NCBI GenBank assembly: GCA_963693285.1
Contig: OY848930.1
Span: forward strand, 372,001-436,000
Direction: 5' to 3'
Source: Xestospongia muta
Taxonomy: Eukaryota; Porifera; Demospongiae; Haplosclerida; Petrosiidae
DNA: 64,000 nt
Part shown: in pieces, positions 1 to 13,569 of the stretch
Position numbering within the stretch: the first letter of the stretch is position 1
How the letters are laid out: every line of letters begins with the position of its first letter
Made by a program: the position numbers and the translations under genes
The notes under the pieces: generated by a model
The model's input: the letters and a program-made list of their open reading frames with translations, nothing else
What the model was told of the DNA's origin: nothing
Database searches by the model: none

Positions 1-2860
1 ATTCCTTTGATTTATATGATGATGATATACCACCGACAAAGAGAGTAAGTGGGTGTGGTTTACTTTAATGAAGTTACTATTCATATAGTCTGCAACTAAT
101 GACCCTGGATTTGAAGAGTTTTCTGACGATGAGATTGCTTTTGCTGAGGAAGACTTTGAAATACAAGAACCAGTAAGATGATCCATTTATTTGACTGTCT
201 GTCCATTTGTTCTCTGGTTATTTGTCCATTTATTTGACTGTATGTCCATTTGTTCTCTGCTTATTTGTCCATTTATTTGACTGTGCATCCATCTCTCTCT
301 ATATATGTCCATCTCTTTGTATATCTGTTCGGTCTTTATTCTTAGGACTTTGATACTTATAGTGAAGATACTTGGATGAATACAAATGTTGGGTTTAATC
401 CATACCATACTGAACTGACTGCACTTGAAGTCTGTTACAATTCTCTTCTCTCTATATATAATAATCTTTTGTAGACATTTCCTTCATTGTTCAACTCACC
501 TCATGAAGAACTCCTACTAAAGAAAACAAAGACAGATTCATGTAAGGCACTAATATTTCATTGTACATTTGTTTATTTGGTTATAGCTACCAGTAAGAAG
601 TCACATTATAATGAGGTAATAATATAATATAGTGAGCTATTTTTATTATTGTATTTATAGGGGACTAGGTTTAATGATCAATTGTTAAAGTTAAAACAGG
701 AATCTATTTCATTCAAGTAAGTCATTAATCAATTTTTGTAACTATACCCTCACTAACTATACCCTCATTAACTACACCCTCATTAACTACACCCTCATTA
801 ACTACACCCTCATTAACTACACCCTCACTAACTACACCCTCATTAACTACACCCTCATTAACTACACCCTCATACACTCTCCTTTAGGTGGCTTGAGTCT
901 GTTGAAGAGCTGAGTCAGCAGTTATATCCATGTGTCGTAAGTAAAGTTGTCTATAATAGTAATCTCATTGTGTCTTTATTAAAGGCTCAACTATTCATGA
1001 AATCAGAAGAAGACGCTCAAGCCGCACTCCAATGTCTCTGTGATTGGGTCTCAACCTGTTTAGATAATGACATCATTCAGTCACACCCACCTCCTGTAAA
1101 TTCTGGATCATGTGACTATCATATGACTTAATAAATATCTATTGTATAGCTTAATGTTCGTGTAATAAAAACAGGTCTACGTCTAGGATTTGCTGTGATA
1201 TCTTTGGGATCTGATGCAACCAACAGATTATTGGTACAGCTCCTTTAATTAAATATTTATTAACCACACCCACTTTTAATAGGAACTGGGTCTTTTGGAA
1301 CAACTTTGTAATTTTGTCTCTCAGCCAACTTCATTGATGCCTTCATCAATGAAGTTAGCAGCTGTTCGAGTTATTAATGCTTTATTGGACTATCCTATGA
1401 GTATGGAAAGGTTCTTGGGATGGAATATAGAGGTGTGTCATGTGATAGTCAAGTGGTAGTCATGTGATCTGTGTTATTATTTAGGATAAAAGGGGCCAAA
1501 CTCCTTATCGTGAAATGTTAGAAGTTGTTCTTTCCAATCAGGTTAGCTGGGGCAGCCCCTTATATATCTTGTGTTAATTAATTGATATTTAATTAGACTA
1601 CAAGGGTACAATCTGCTGTTAGCTGTCTTCTTTGCAAAGCTCATCTTTATGAGCTTCTAGCCAACCTCCAAGACTGCATCAACGAAGTCATCATAGCTAC
1701 TCCAGTTAAAAATACAACAGGGTTGACTGAAGACTTTTGGAACCTTAAAGAGGACATGACAACGGACACTACTTTGAAAGATGAGGAACAGACTGAAGGA
1801 GAGTCCAGAGAACAGGATGACGAAAAATTTAACGAGAATACTAGTACTAGTTCTCCATTGAGAGTTCAGCCCCTGTCTCCAGAACTTGTTAAGAGACTAA
1901 CACAATTACTTGTCGAGTTACGTAAAGTGTTAGATAAAGTCGAGACTACTTTATGTCTTTTACCTCCTAAAGCATTTCCCAGCAAAAAAATAATTGTGGA
2001 TCAGCCGGTACAGGAGGTATTTGTGGGTGTGGCTAGAATGCTTAAAGCCAAGTAAATTGTATCAATAAATAAATTGTTTATTATTCATTTTTAGACGATT
2101 TTTGGAGTGTCTTTTAATACTTTTAACAGCTCCTTCGTTACTTGAGGAAAGTACTATTTTTTCTGGTGTTCGTGATATACTTTTGTTGTTTTTATGTACT
2201 CAAAATGGTAATATTGGATTACATCATTATGACATCATTATGAGTCATTCATTAGGTCTCCTCTTTCTATTGTCTCGCCCACCTATAATTAAGGCCATTA
2301 TTAGAGTTCTTTTTCAAACAACAGTACGTCTTAAAAATTTGTATATTAATTTATATTCATTGTTCTCTCCAAGGACAATGAAGTCCCATTGGATGCAGTA
2401 CCTCCATTATCAGTAAGCAAAGAAAATTATCTTAGTTCTATTTATGACCACACCCACCTACAGGATTACCTACAGCCAGATACCAATGATACTTGTACTG
2501 CTTTTAATATTGGTATGCTCTTAGTATATCATTTACAGGTAATGACAAGTTGACTTAACTGGTTTGACTGGTTGTTATAACTTGTTTTGTAGGTTCTTCA
2601 ATCCTTAGATTCTTTACGACAAGCTCCGAAGCAGACAATGAGTGATATGGAGTCGGAATGTTTGTCATCATTGCATACTCTCTTCTCAATGACTTTAGTG
2701 CCTGTTGGTATGTCATGTGATTGTCATGTGATCATATGTGAATGTTGTTTGGTTTTATAGGAAAATGTGCAATGGCACATGTTCTTTCACTTGATAATAA
2801 TATAACTGTCCTATTGCCATTTATGGAACCAAAAGGTATTAGTCCATTATATATTTGCTC

Positions 2861-2891
<31 letters not shown>

Positions 2892-4380
2892 CTTTCTTCA
2901 GGTCACAAAGAACATGATAGTAAACTCTCTAAGTCCAGTATATCCAGCCGATATGCAGCTGTTCTCATTCTCCAAGTACTACAAAGTAAGTTGGTGGTGT
3001 GATTGTCATGTGATAGTCACTTAACTTACACAGGTTCCTGTAATTTATCACATGACTTTCTCACTACTCATTCTCGTCGCTTACTGGCAATGTCAGAATT
3101 CTTTAAAGGTGAATAGTATTAATTAAATGGGTGTGGCTTAATGTTTTATGTAGATAATCAAAGTCCAACAATGTCTGCATTGTATTGTTGGCTCCACCCA
3201 CTCAAGCACCTCGGAGAGTCAGCGGCAACTATTTCATTATTAATGGGTGTGGTTAAAGAGTAAGAATTAAGATTGTTATACTTGAATTTGATTGGTCAGT
3301 TATTAGGGGTGTTGGTCAATTGAGTTGGAACAAACCTACTCGAGGCGTTGCAGCAATTATCACAAGTCTCCGCCTTATTTTAACCTATTGCTGTCCAAAC
3401 CCTCACCTCATTATTTATAAGAAAAGTAGATAATAATATTCATAGCTTGTGACTCCACCTTCTTTAATTAGAACAATTGACATTAGTTCAACGAGAACGT
3501 GTTGTTGCATTGTTTTCATCAGGAGCTATAGAAATAGTTACCAATTTGTTACAAGTAAGTAATTATTAAGTAGTTATTAACTTGAGATCAATGCAAAATA
3601 TTGTATCGGTACATGTACATGTAAATTAATAAATCTTTTTAGTAATTTTTAAAAATTTTAACAACTTTTTAAATACAACCAGTTACTCTAAACAAGAGTC
3701 TATAGAGATAAATTCATGAAAAAAACTCAAATGATTTTACAATCCATGTCATGGTCTTGAGCCAAAAATTATATAGCTATCATCATGAAAATTTGAAATG
3801 ATTTCATTTTTTGCCATTTTTGGCTTGAGACCATGGACCATAATTGAGAATTTGGTTCACGTCACAAAATCACTTGAATTTTTTAATGAAGTTAGCTATA
3901 TAGGTCTTTGTTAAGTGACATTAGTATTGCTGCTCTAAAATGTTGCGTTATCTTTTTAAAAATGTTTATATAATCCCCTTTGTTCTACTAGTAAATGTAC
4001 ATGTAAATTAATGAATTTGTTTTGTTTTTTTACAGACTTTAACAACATTTCTAAGCACAAACAATTATTCTACTTAACAAGGACCTATATAGCTATCATC
4101 ATAAAAAATTTGAAGCAATTTCATTTTTTGGCCATTTTTGGCTCGAGACCATGGACTATAGTCCATGGTCTCAAGCCAAAAATTGAGAATTTGGTCCACG
4201 TCACAAAATCACTTGAATTTTTTTATGAAGTTAGCTATATAGGTCCTTGTTAAGTGACATTAGTATTACTGCTCTAAAATGTTGCATTATCCTTTTTTTT
4301 AAATATAATATTTCTAATTGTTTTAGTAGTACATGTGCATTATTCAGCTCCTATAATTATATTAGATTGATAATATAATA

Positions 4381-4458
<78 letters not shown>

Positions 4459-7400
4459 TAATAATAATATAATAATAATAATAATAATAATAACAATAAT
4501 AGGAATTAATTATTCTCCTATAATAATAGGAGTGCAATTACTTAAATATTATTATAGCAATATAGGTTCTTGTTAAACAAGTTTAAACATTTTACAATGA
4601 TCTTTTTTTCAAAGAAACTAGCTGACATGCTTCTCCCTCTTTGGAGTCAGAAACAAATAATTGGTTTGAACAATGCTGGAGTCCTCGTTCTATTATCTTC
4701 ACTAAATCTACGTTTATTAAGACTATTACTAGTAGAGCTACTTGATGATGGTACATTTCAATTTAGAGATGTACGTGTTCTACATGCTTTATTCTCATTA
4801 CATACTGTTATGTGTTCTGCTCCACATTCTGGTGTGTTTCAATCCTCTGTACCTGAGGTAATAGTGTACTGTTATTGTGGGTGTGGTTTAATGTACTCCT
4901 CCCCCAATAGATACAGCCATTGATTATTGATTGCCTAGTTACATTCACTCGTCCCGATACTATCACTGAAGATAACAAAGAGTCCAGTCCAAGTATATTT
5001 TGTCCATCTATCTGTCCATCAATTGATTTATATGTCCATTGGTTTATTTACTCATTCATTTATCCGTCCATTTATCCTTCTATTCATCCATTTCATCTAG
5101 ATGTCAGTAACAGCTGCTGGTGTTTACTGATATCGGAACTGATTACTTATACATCCTCAAAACCACAAGCATTTCTCTCTGGTCTTATGTTGTTCTCTGA
5201 TCTCCTCCCTTTGCCCCTTCCACTCCACTCCCCTAAAGTAATGTCTCCATAGTAACCATCTAGAATTACAGTGTATTCAATAGTCATTGTCTCCAACTGA
5301 TCTTGAGAACATAGTTGGTCTCCGGTATCTTTGGGCGTCTCATCTTCTCCCTTTGCTGCCAGAATTATTGTCGTTACTTGAGATGCTAGTCCCTTCAATG
5401 TGTTTAGCTTTGCAACAAATGTTACGACGTGTTTGTGCTCAGTTAGTGGATCTAGCTCCTACACTGGCACTTGGAATAGCTAAGTAAGTTTTAGTGGTTT
5501 GTATACTTCAGTATATTATTGGTATATATACCTCTTGATATCTCAGTATATTGGCTGGATATCTGTTGTAGGTTTGTATACTTCAGTATATTATTGGTAT
5601 ACCTTTCGATATCTCAGTATATTGTCTGGATATCTGTTTTAGGTTTGTATACTTCAGTATACTCTTCTATCTCTCTTATAGAATTATTTGCAGTCGTGTT
5701 CTGATGAAGATAGATTCACAAGATGAAGGAGGCAAGGAGATAGACAATGCACCTGCCACAACTGAGAAAAAAGAGACACTGTAAATTAAAAATGACTAAC
5801 TTGAAATTGATATATATTTTATCAGGTCACCACTAGTGGTAGTATTAACATTATGTGCTGTGCTAAGCAGACAACCTATGTATAAAGCTGGTCTACTTTC
5901 TCTTATATCTAAGGAAGATGATGAAGAGAGTTACAGTAGATTCATACCTCTTCTTTTGTTTTTAGTTCAAAAAAAAGAGACGGTTATCTCAGCAAAATTA
6001 TGTGTAATGGTAAGTGACAATGCTCTATAGAACTGAATATGGCATTGTATGGGGGACACACCCATTTATTGTGTTATTTTTTAGACAATTCTTCAAGCAT
6101 TAGTTAATGTTTTTATATCACTATTGGAGCCTGTTAAGAATGGATCACAAGTATCATTGCAACATGTTAGTTTGTTCTGTCCATCCATTCGTCCATTTGT
6201 TTGTATTTTCACTGTCCATTTATTTACCCATTCATCCATTTGTTTGTACTTTCACTGTCCATTTATTTACCCATTCATCCATTTATTTGTATCTTCACTG
6301 TCCATTTATTTACCCATTCATCCATTTATTTGTACCTTCACTGTCCATTTATTTACCCATTCATCCATTTGTTTGTATCTTCACTGTCCATTTATTTACC
6401 CATTCATCCATTTGTTTGACTTTCACTGTCCATTTATTTACCCATTCATCCATTTGTTTGTATTTTCACTGTCCATTTATTTACCCATTCATCCATTTCT
6501 ACATAAGTTCATTAAGTTCATTCGTCCATCGATTATTCTCCAATCTATTTATCCATTCCAGTTAGCAGATAGCCTTCCGCCATTACCTCAATTAGAACAC
6601 ATACTCTCTGCTGTACTTAAGCACATTGGATCACCTGATCAGCCACTAACAACCATTGCTCTTGGTTTAAAAATATTATCTGCATGTTGTCAACATATGC
6701 CTGGACTTACAACCCTTCAAATGTAAGTATGTTGTCATAGTAATATGACCACACCTACTAATCTATAGACTCCTCCCATCATCAATCAACCAACTTGCAG
6801 GACTACTCAAAAGATTAGTATCAGCAATAAGGTGGCCACACCCATTTTAAACCATGCTCGTTTATTGCATTTCCTTTTAAGGGATTCCACTCCTCCCCCA
6901 GCAGAGTCTTTACAATGTTCATCTATATTTTTGGATACCCTCGGAGACTTAATAGCACCAGATTCCTCCCTCTCCCTCTCCATTCCACTCCCACTATTAA
7001 AATGTGCTATTTGTGATGATGAAATGGGAGACCTTCTCCCCCAACTTCACACAGCTATTAGGGAAGGATATAAGGAGGAAGAAGATCAAAGATTGGCTGA
7101 TGACTTTACTGCTTCCATAGCAGAACTCACTGATTTGCTAGCAGAATGTACCCCAGATCCTTCTGGATTGACTCCTCCCAGTTTAGATCTGCCACCTATG
7201 CAAAATTTAGAGCAGCAGTTTTTATCACGACCTAGTGTTCTACAAACTGGATTAGAGTTGTCATCAAGGTAACCAGTGTTATTATTGTTAATGTTAACTC
7301 CACCCATTCTTAGTCCTGAGTACTGGTTGGCCACACCCCCTTATGATGAGGCTGAGTTAGAACCAGAGACAGTGCGTCAATTTATAAATAATTACTTTTA

Positions 7401-7768
7401 CTCTATTATTTCTTTAGCTTTCTATAAATATTGAAGATTTAGCTAAAGAAAGTTGTTCTGGACTCAATTTACAAGAAGAACTTAAAAAGCAGTTTCTACC
7501 ATCTCCACCATCATCACCAGCTAAACACGAAAGGTAAGTGGTAGTAATGGGTGTGGTCAAGTTGTGGTTTATTTATATCAGAAAGAAAAAGATTGTTATC
7601 AGTGGACCAGAAGCACAACAAAAATTGAAGGAAGGTATACATTATAAATGTACATTCTAAAAATAAAAGCTCTAAATGTAATAAATAATAATAATAATAA
7701 TAAATAATAATAATAATAATAAATAATAATAATAATAATAATAATAAATAATAATAATAATAATAAAT

Positions 7769-7819
<51 letters not shown>

Positions 7820-8639
7820 GTATATACATTTAATATTACAGAAACATATTTGTTGTTTATTTAATAGCTATACAGCAGAGGCGTGCTTTGGGGCGTGGCC
7901 GAGATCTTTTCCGTACTAGAAAACAAAACACCAGTCGTCCTCCATCAATGCACGTTGATGATTTTATGAACATGGGACCGAGGGTAAGAATCACCAAGCC
8001 CCTTTACTAATCAGTATTAATTGCTTTTTATTAGTTACCTGGTGGTTTACAACGAGAAGCTATAGGAAGTATGTCTCGAGGAATAATGAGGGGGCGTGGC
8101 AGCATGGGTGGGTTAAATACTGGATATATGATGCCTCCTCCTCCATTGCTACCTCCTCATCTCAGTGGACGATGGATGAGTGGAATCTCGGCTAGTCTGG
8201 GACCTTATCATCGACGTGATCTTCCTGGTAAGTTAAAGAAGAATGCTCCTTAAATTAGTTGTTTAATTAGGTTTACACCCACCATCGATGCACTCGTGGG
8301 AGTCCCGTACTCAGCAATTTTTGGCATCAATTAGTAAACCTGAGCCAATGAGGTATAATAATTATGTCATGTGATCTATCATGTGACTTATTAACTAGGT
8401 CTGTCTGGAGTCATGTGATGCAACAAGGTATGTACATATTTTGATGGATATTAAAATGAATTTTTTACTATTTTGTAGATCCATATAATCGAGCTAGAAG
8501 TGCCAGGTATGTTACATGACATCACATGACTCTCATGTGACTGATTCTACACTATAGAATGGTTGAAATGACACATTATGGACGACCACCTAGTTCAAGT
8601 AATAGTCGGATGTCCAGTCGTCTTTCTCGTAGAAATTAA
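1..8639 (+). CDS. VIRMA: VIRMA (virilizer), m6A methyltransferase complex scaffold, 3' part
   Basis: Multi-exon gene already in coding sequence at base 1, so the 5' end lies outside the window. Early exons encode acidic sequence including DFDTYSEDTW near 345-375, resembling the acidic block of animal virilizer. The middle is a long helical, armadillo-like region without catalytic motifs. The decisive evidence is the C-terminus near 7900-7980, FRTRKQNTSRPPSMHVDDF, which matches the conserved VIRMA tail motif almost residue for residue, followed by an RG-rich and proline-rich tail ending in SRRN and a stop at 8637-8639. In animals VIRMA is the largest scaffold of the nuclear WTAP-METTL3-METTL14 m6A writer and directs 3'UTR methylation. 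Introns are mostly 45-100 nt; a few are long because of repeats (3556-4590, 6165-6560, 7636-7866). The gene ends 103 bp from the convergent PSMA7 stop. Confidence 0.93.
183..345. repeat. Imperfect GTCCATT-type minisatellite in a VIRMA intron
   Basis: Tandem degenerate copies of a unit with TGTCCATTTATTTGACTG and TGTCCATTTGTTCTCT, filling the intron between an exon ending near 175 and the next starting near 346. Related TCCATT/ATCCATCC-rich tracts recur in many introns of other genes in this window. Confidence 0.8.
740..877. repeat. 15-bp minisatellite in a VIRMA intron
   Basis: About nine tandem copies of a 15-bp unit, consensus CTCATTAACTACACC, with a few CACTAAC variants. The array ends just before the acceptor at about 886. 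Confidence 0.9.
3650..3960. mobile_element. Diverged copy of the adjacent foldback MITE
   Basis: This stretch is a diverged direct copy of 4033-4296. Shared stretches include GCTATCATCAT, TTTGGCTTGAGACCATGGAC, CACGTCACAAAATCACTTGA and AAAATGTTGC, in the same order. The right arm is well kept; the left arm is eroded. It encodes nothing and lies inside a VIRMA intron. Confidence 0.6.
4033..4296. mobile_element. Foldback MITE-like element with long inverted arms
   Basis: The two halves are reverse complements with few mismatches. The left arm contains ACTTAACAAGGACCTATATA and the right arm contains its exact complement TATATAGGTCCTTGTTAAGT. The arms meet at a near-perfect central palindrome, CCATGGACTATAGTCCATGG, at about 4150-4169. 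Outer parts (AACAACATTT versus AAAATGTTGC) still pair imperfectly, giving arms of about 125 nt. There is no coding capacity. This structure fits a non-autonomous DNA transposon (MITE); the family cannot be assigned from one locus. Target-site duplications were not resolved with certainty. Confidence 0.65.
4367..4503. repeat. (TAA)n microsatellite in a VIRMA intron
   Basis: Nearly pure TAA/AAT trinucleotide tract of about 130 bp with a few C interruptions, in the same intron as the foldback element, shortly before the exon near 4590. Open frames across it (poly-Ile, poly-Tyr) are artefacts of composition. Confidence 0.95.
5505..5672. repeat. About 70-bp minisatellite, 2.5 copies, VIRMA intron
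   Basis: Repeated unit containing GGTTTGTATACTTCAGTATA followed by TTGGTATA and GATATCTCAGTATATTG. The copies fill the intron between the exon ending near 5483 and the next starting near 5682. Confidence 0.8.
6185..6500. repeat. 43-bp minisatellite, stop-free in all three sense frames
   Basis: About seven copies of a 43-bp unit containing TTTACCCATTCATCCATTTG and TTCACTGTCCATT. It occupies a VIRMA intron (about 6165-6560). The unit has no stop codon in any forward frame and its length is not a multiple of three, so successive copies rotate through the three frames. The whole intron stays open in frame with both flanking exons, so retention would insert a hydrophobic repeat segment. Confidence 0.9.
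7678..7819. repeat. (TAA)n microsatellite in a VIRMA intron
   Basis: Tract of AAT/TAA trinucleotides with interspersed TAAA units, about 140 bp, inside the intron before the exon that encodes the arginine-rich VIRMA tail motif. Confidence 0.95.
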
Positions 8640-8742
8640 GTAATAAACCTTCTAATGATGCCATTATTACATAATGATGATGTCATGATTTGTCATCATA
8701 TAAAATTGTTAATAATAGTTATTAATAGTTATTATAACCAGG

Positions 8743-10087
<1,345 letters not shown>

Positions 10088-10180
10088 TTAAATAAAACTT
10101 GGAGGTGTGGCTTATTAATTATTTTCCCAATAAAAAGATGGTTTTGTTCTGGATTAGTCTGCTATTGTTTTTAGCAGACA

Positions 10181-10888
10181 ATGCCTTCGTCACCAACAAC
10201 ATCTCATGACAAAGATGATGACTGCCCCTTAATATTATCTGATCCTGTGCTGAAGTCTCCACCCACTCATTATAATTATGACTGCGATCATCATTCTACT
10301 GGTAGTAGTAAAATGTAATATTTTTATAATATATGTATTTTGTTCGTAGAAACATGTATTTTTGAAGTTAAAGGACCACCCATGACTCCTCCCACACATA
10401 CAGGTAATAATAACACTAATAATTATAATAATTAATATATAATTAATAGGGTCAGTGATACTGAAAAGGTACTAATTTATTTAATGATATTATATATGTA
10501 CATGTTATTAGTGCATTGAAAGATGCTACCGTACCAGAGAGACAACGTAGAGACTGTTCAATTCTTTCTGTAAGTTTCAACAAGACGGTTCTTGTTCGAA
10601 AATACAGTCCAGATCAGAATAGCAGGAAGAGATGTAGAGGTCAGTTTGTGGATGACAGCATTGATAGGGAACATGAGAACAAACGAAGGAAGCAAGACCA
10701 ATTGTTTGTGGACATGAATAATCGTCAAAAAATATCTCTGCTAAACAAAAGAAAGAAAAAAAAATTTTCTCTTATACCACCATTCAAGTACATTGAAATG
10801 AATGCATTTATTAATTTATTAATCATTTTAATTTAGGAGACGCAAGCGTCAAAAAATTAAAGCTGTTATTACAGACACTACAAAATAA
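10181..10888 (+). CDS. Unrecognised basic, probably nuclear protein
   Basis: Five exons can be joined in frame from ATG at 10181 (MPSSPTTSHDKDDD). The early part is acidic and proline-rich. Next comes SVILKSALKDATVPERQRRD, then SILSVSFNKTVLVRKYSP, and last a strongly basic tail with RRKQDQ, KRKKKKF and RRKRQKIK, ending at 10886-10888. The basic clusters look like nuclear localisation signals. A short ILK segment followed by VSF and alternating hydrophobic residues recalls RVxF-type protein phosphatase 1 docking segments of mitotic regulators, but the canonical Arg/Lys-Val is not clean, so this is only a suggestion. I do not recognise the family. The gene shares a 141-bp divergent promoter with PSMA7. 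Confidence 0.6.
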
Positions 10889-11023
10889 ATATATTTATTA
10901 TACATAATTAACCTTACAGGTCAAAATATTGAACTTATTAAATTATTAATAATAGTTGTTTAATTAACCGTATACTTCAGGATACTATTTACCACATGGT
11001 CTGTTCTAAGCGCCAAGGTCAAA

Positions 11024-12287
11024 ATGAGCAATACGAAACGAGACAGATCTCCCCCATCAAGAAAAGATTATAGACAGAGAGAGGGAGGAAGAAAAGGTCG
11101 TTCAAGGTCCGTAAAAGGCATTACATTTAGCTGTAAACTATTATTTACACAATACTATCAATTTATTTTTCATATTATTTTAATGGTTGGGATCTTCTTT
11201 CTCTCTCAGATCCAGGAGTCCAAGGTTTACAGGACGTGATTGGAAAGAAGACGGCGTCAGTAACAACACACAAAGAGAAGAAGAGCACTTAAAAAGAGCA
11301 CGACTTTTTGTTGGCAATGTCGAATCTAACCTCATATCACGTACCGACCTCATTGATGTCTTTTCTCGTCATGGAGAGGTTCTAGCTGTATCAATACATG
11401 GTGGCTACAGCTTTGTACAGATGGACAATGAAAAAAATGCCAATAGAGCTGTAAATTATGAACATGGTGCACAAATAAATGGTTGTAAAATAAGTAAGCC
11501 CCTCCCACATTTGGAATAAATTTATTTATTTTTTTGCAGATGTTGAGTTCTCTACGGCTGCTTTAAAGGCTGGAGCTAGATGTAAATCTCTTTACTTACT
11601 AAGCCTCTTTGTAACCACACCCCTTGGTCTTTTCTTGACTTAGTCTTTTAACTTTCCCATTTCCCTTTCCTTTTGCTTTCCTTAGTCTTGTCCTTGGCAA
11701 GTTGTTTAACCACACCCCTTTTTCTTTTATTACATTTCTTAGGCTTGTCTTGTCTAGTTATATTCTTTATACTTTCTATATTATTTTCTTTTATCTCCCT
11801 TTAAGTCAAGCGACTTCCAGTGAACCGATCAGTGTCTCCCCCCCATCTCCGAAGCTATCCTCCACCCATTCCCCACCCTCCATCTCACAGTTATCCCTCA
11901 GATAGTGATCTCATAGAACGTGAAAGAAGATTAGCTCGTGTGTTGGCCCTTGAACGAGAACTAAAGCAAGAGATGAGTTATCTTGGATATGAAAACCCAG
12001 AACCTTCCTACAGCCGTAGGGGAGGAGGAGCAGATCTTATCTCCTTTCCCACTTACCCTGATTCCTACACTAAGAAAGAACACGAGCTTCATTACACAAA
12101 AAGAGACGACATCTATGGAGCCACATCAAGGAAACTAGAGTCTCCACCCCACACTATATCTCCTCGAGGACGCTCATCAGGGGATGGGTACACATCAAGA
12201 ACTACAAGTGAACGATTTGGCCGCTACTCTGCAAATATGGGAGGCTATCCTGATTATGGACGAGGGCCTCAGAGCAGCTGGCAGTAA
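11024..12287 (+). CDS. RRM RNA-binding protein, hnRNP C/RALY-like
   Basis: ATG at 11024 opens an Arg/Ser-rich N-terminus; the first splice joins GRKGRSR to SRSPRFTGRDW. One RRM follows: RNP2 is RLFVGNV and RNP1 is GGYSFVQM, with the helix RTDLIDVFSRHGEVLAVSIH between them. This arrangement (FSRHG-x-VxxxSIHxGYxFVQ) is closest to hnRNP C/RALY and related single-RRM proteins. After the RRM (NVEFSTAALKAGARF) comes a proline-rich stretch, a charged helix (LIERERRLARVLALERELKQE) and a Ser/Tyr/Gly-rich tail ending SSWQ at 12287. The helix could act as an oligomerisation coiled coil as in hnRNP C. It likely binds nascent pre-mRNA; the exact orthologue is uncertain (NCOA5 is an alternative). Confidence 0.8.
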
Positions 12288-12396
12288 TACTGTTCACCAC
12301 TCCCTTGTCACTTGTTGTACTTGTATTACACAATGAAGTTGACATAAGCTTTCTTATCTTAATCTTGTTTATTATATCGTTTGAATTTCTTTAATC

Positions 12397-13487
12397 TTAT
12401 CTTGGAGGTCTTTTCAAAATAAGTTTCCCTTGCTATAAAATTAAAATAAAATTTAACAGTTGCATGTAACCACAACAAGATTATGGCCTATACTAAAAAT
12501 AGCAATACCCTCCACATGTTACTAATTATAGTAACAATGTAGTTACATATGGAGCACCCCTTTTATAAACCTACCTCATCACATGACATGTTGTAAGTGT
12601 GCAACACATTTCGACATCTATGAGTGATACTAAAGCATCTATAAAAGTTGTTATATCTTTTGTATTCCTTACATGTTAGCTGCTCTACTTCGTTGCATAA
12701 TCCCAGACAGACAGAGCATGAAAAGTACAATTAAGCACAATGTTAACCCTTTGTGTGCCCACACTAGTTCTGTGTATGTACTCTACAATGTAATAAATAT
12801 CATTATTATGTAACTAATATTGGACTTACATACGAATTTTCATCTCTCCATAAATTCCATATTGATGCAAATAAAAAGACCAGAATCATTACTAGCAGAA
12901 CTATTATAATAATAATATAATAATATATAGTACAAGAGTTGTTAATATATTATTACAGTTGGGTAGGTGTAGGTTACATGTAATAATAGAGTAGATTTAC
13001 GCTATGTGTAATAATAGAGTAGATTTAGGCTATACATAATAATAGAGTAGATTTAGGCTATGCGTAATAATAGAGTAGATTTAGGCTATGCGTAATAATA
13101 GAGTAGATTTAGGCTACGTGTAATAATTGAGTAGATTTAGGCTACGCATAATAATTGAGTAGATTTAGGCTACGCGTAATAATTGAGTAAATTTAGGCTA
13201 CGCGTAATAATTGAGTAGATTTAGGCTACACATAATAATTGAGTAGATGTAGGTTCTATGTAATAATAGAGTAGGTATAGGCTATATGTACTCAGCATCT
13301 ATGTACATATAGAATAGGGTATGCTATATTTTCACAAACTGCTGCTCACCTCTCCATTTGGTGCTAGTGGAGTCAATGTAACTGACACATTCTGTTAAAC
13401 GTTGTTCAAAAGCTTTCAAATCTGTAATAAAAATAAATAATTAGTTTATACAGACTAAGAACCTTCAGTCTGTTCTCTAGTGTTCAT
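12397..13487 (-). CDS. CNEP1R1: Nuclear envelope phosphatase regulatory subunit 1 (CNEP1R1/TMEM188)
   Basis: Six exons reconstructed by hand, too short to show as long open frames. Exon 1 (13463-13487) plus exon 2 give MNTREQTEDLKAFEQRLTE, very close to the human N-terminus. A first hydrophobic segment (VLLVMILVFLFASIWNLW) and a second (LTLCLIVLFMLCLSGIM) correspond to the two transmembrane helices. The tail SITHRCRNVLHTYNMSCDE then QGKLILKRPPR matches the conserved cytosolic tail; stop at 12397-12399. In other eukaryotes (Nem1-Spo7 in yeast) this subunit activates the CTDNEP1 phosphatase, which dephosphorylates lipin and limits ER and nuclear membrane growth. The intron between exons 2 and 3 carries the 28-bp minisatellite. 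The start lies 82 bp from the divergent ATP5F1E start. Confidence 0.9.
12979..13285. repeat. 28-bp minisatellite in a CNEP1R1 intron
   Basis: About eleven tandem copies of a 28-bp unit, GTAATAATAGAGTAGATTTA plus GGCTATGC, with drift from AATAGAG to AATTGAG in later copies. Confidence 0.92.
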
Positions 13488-13569
13488 TGCCACACCCCTA
13501 TAATTAAGCTCTTGCGGACTCCACCCACTTTGCTTGGAAAAGGAGGTTGTAAGAGAAAGTCATTCTAAA

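Noticed and set aside
4340..4537. Minus-strand poly-Ile/Tyr open frame, and a similar one at 7599-7829
   Set aside because: Produced by the (TAA)n microsatellites; no protein-like composition and inside VIRMA introns.
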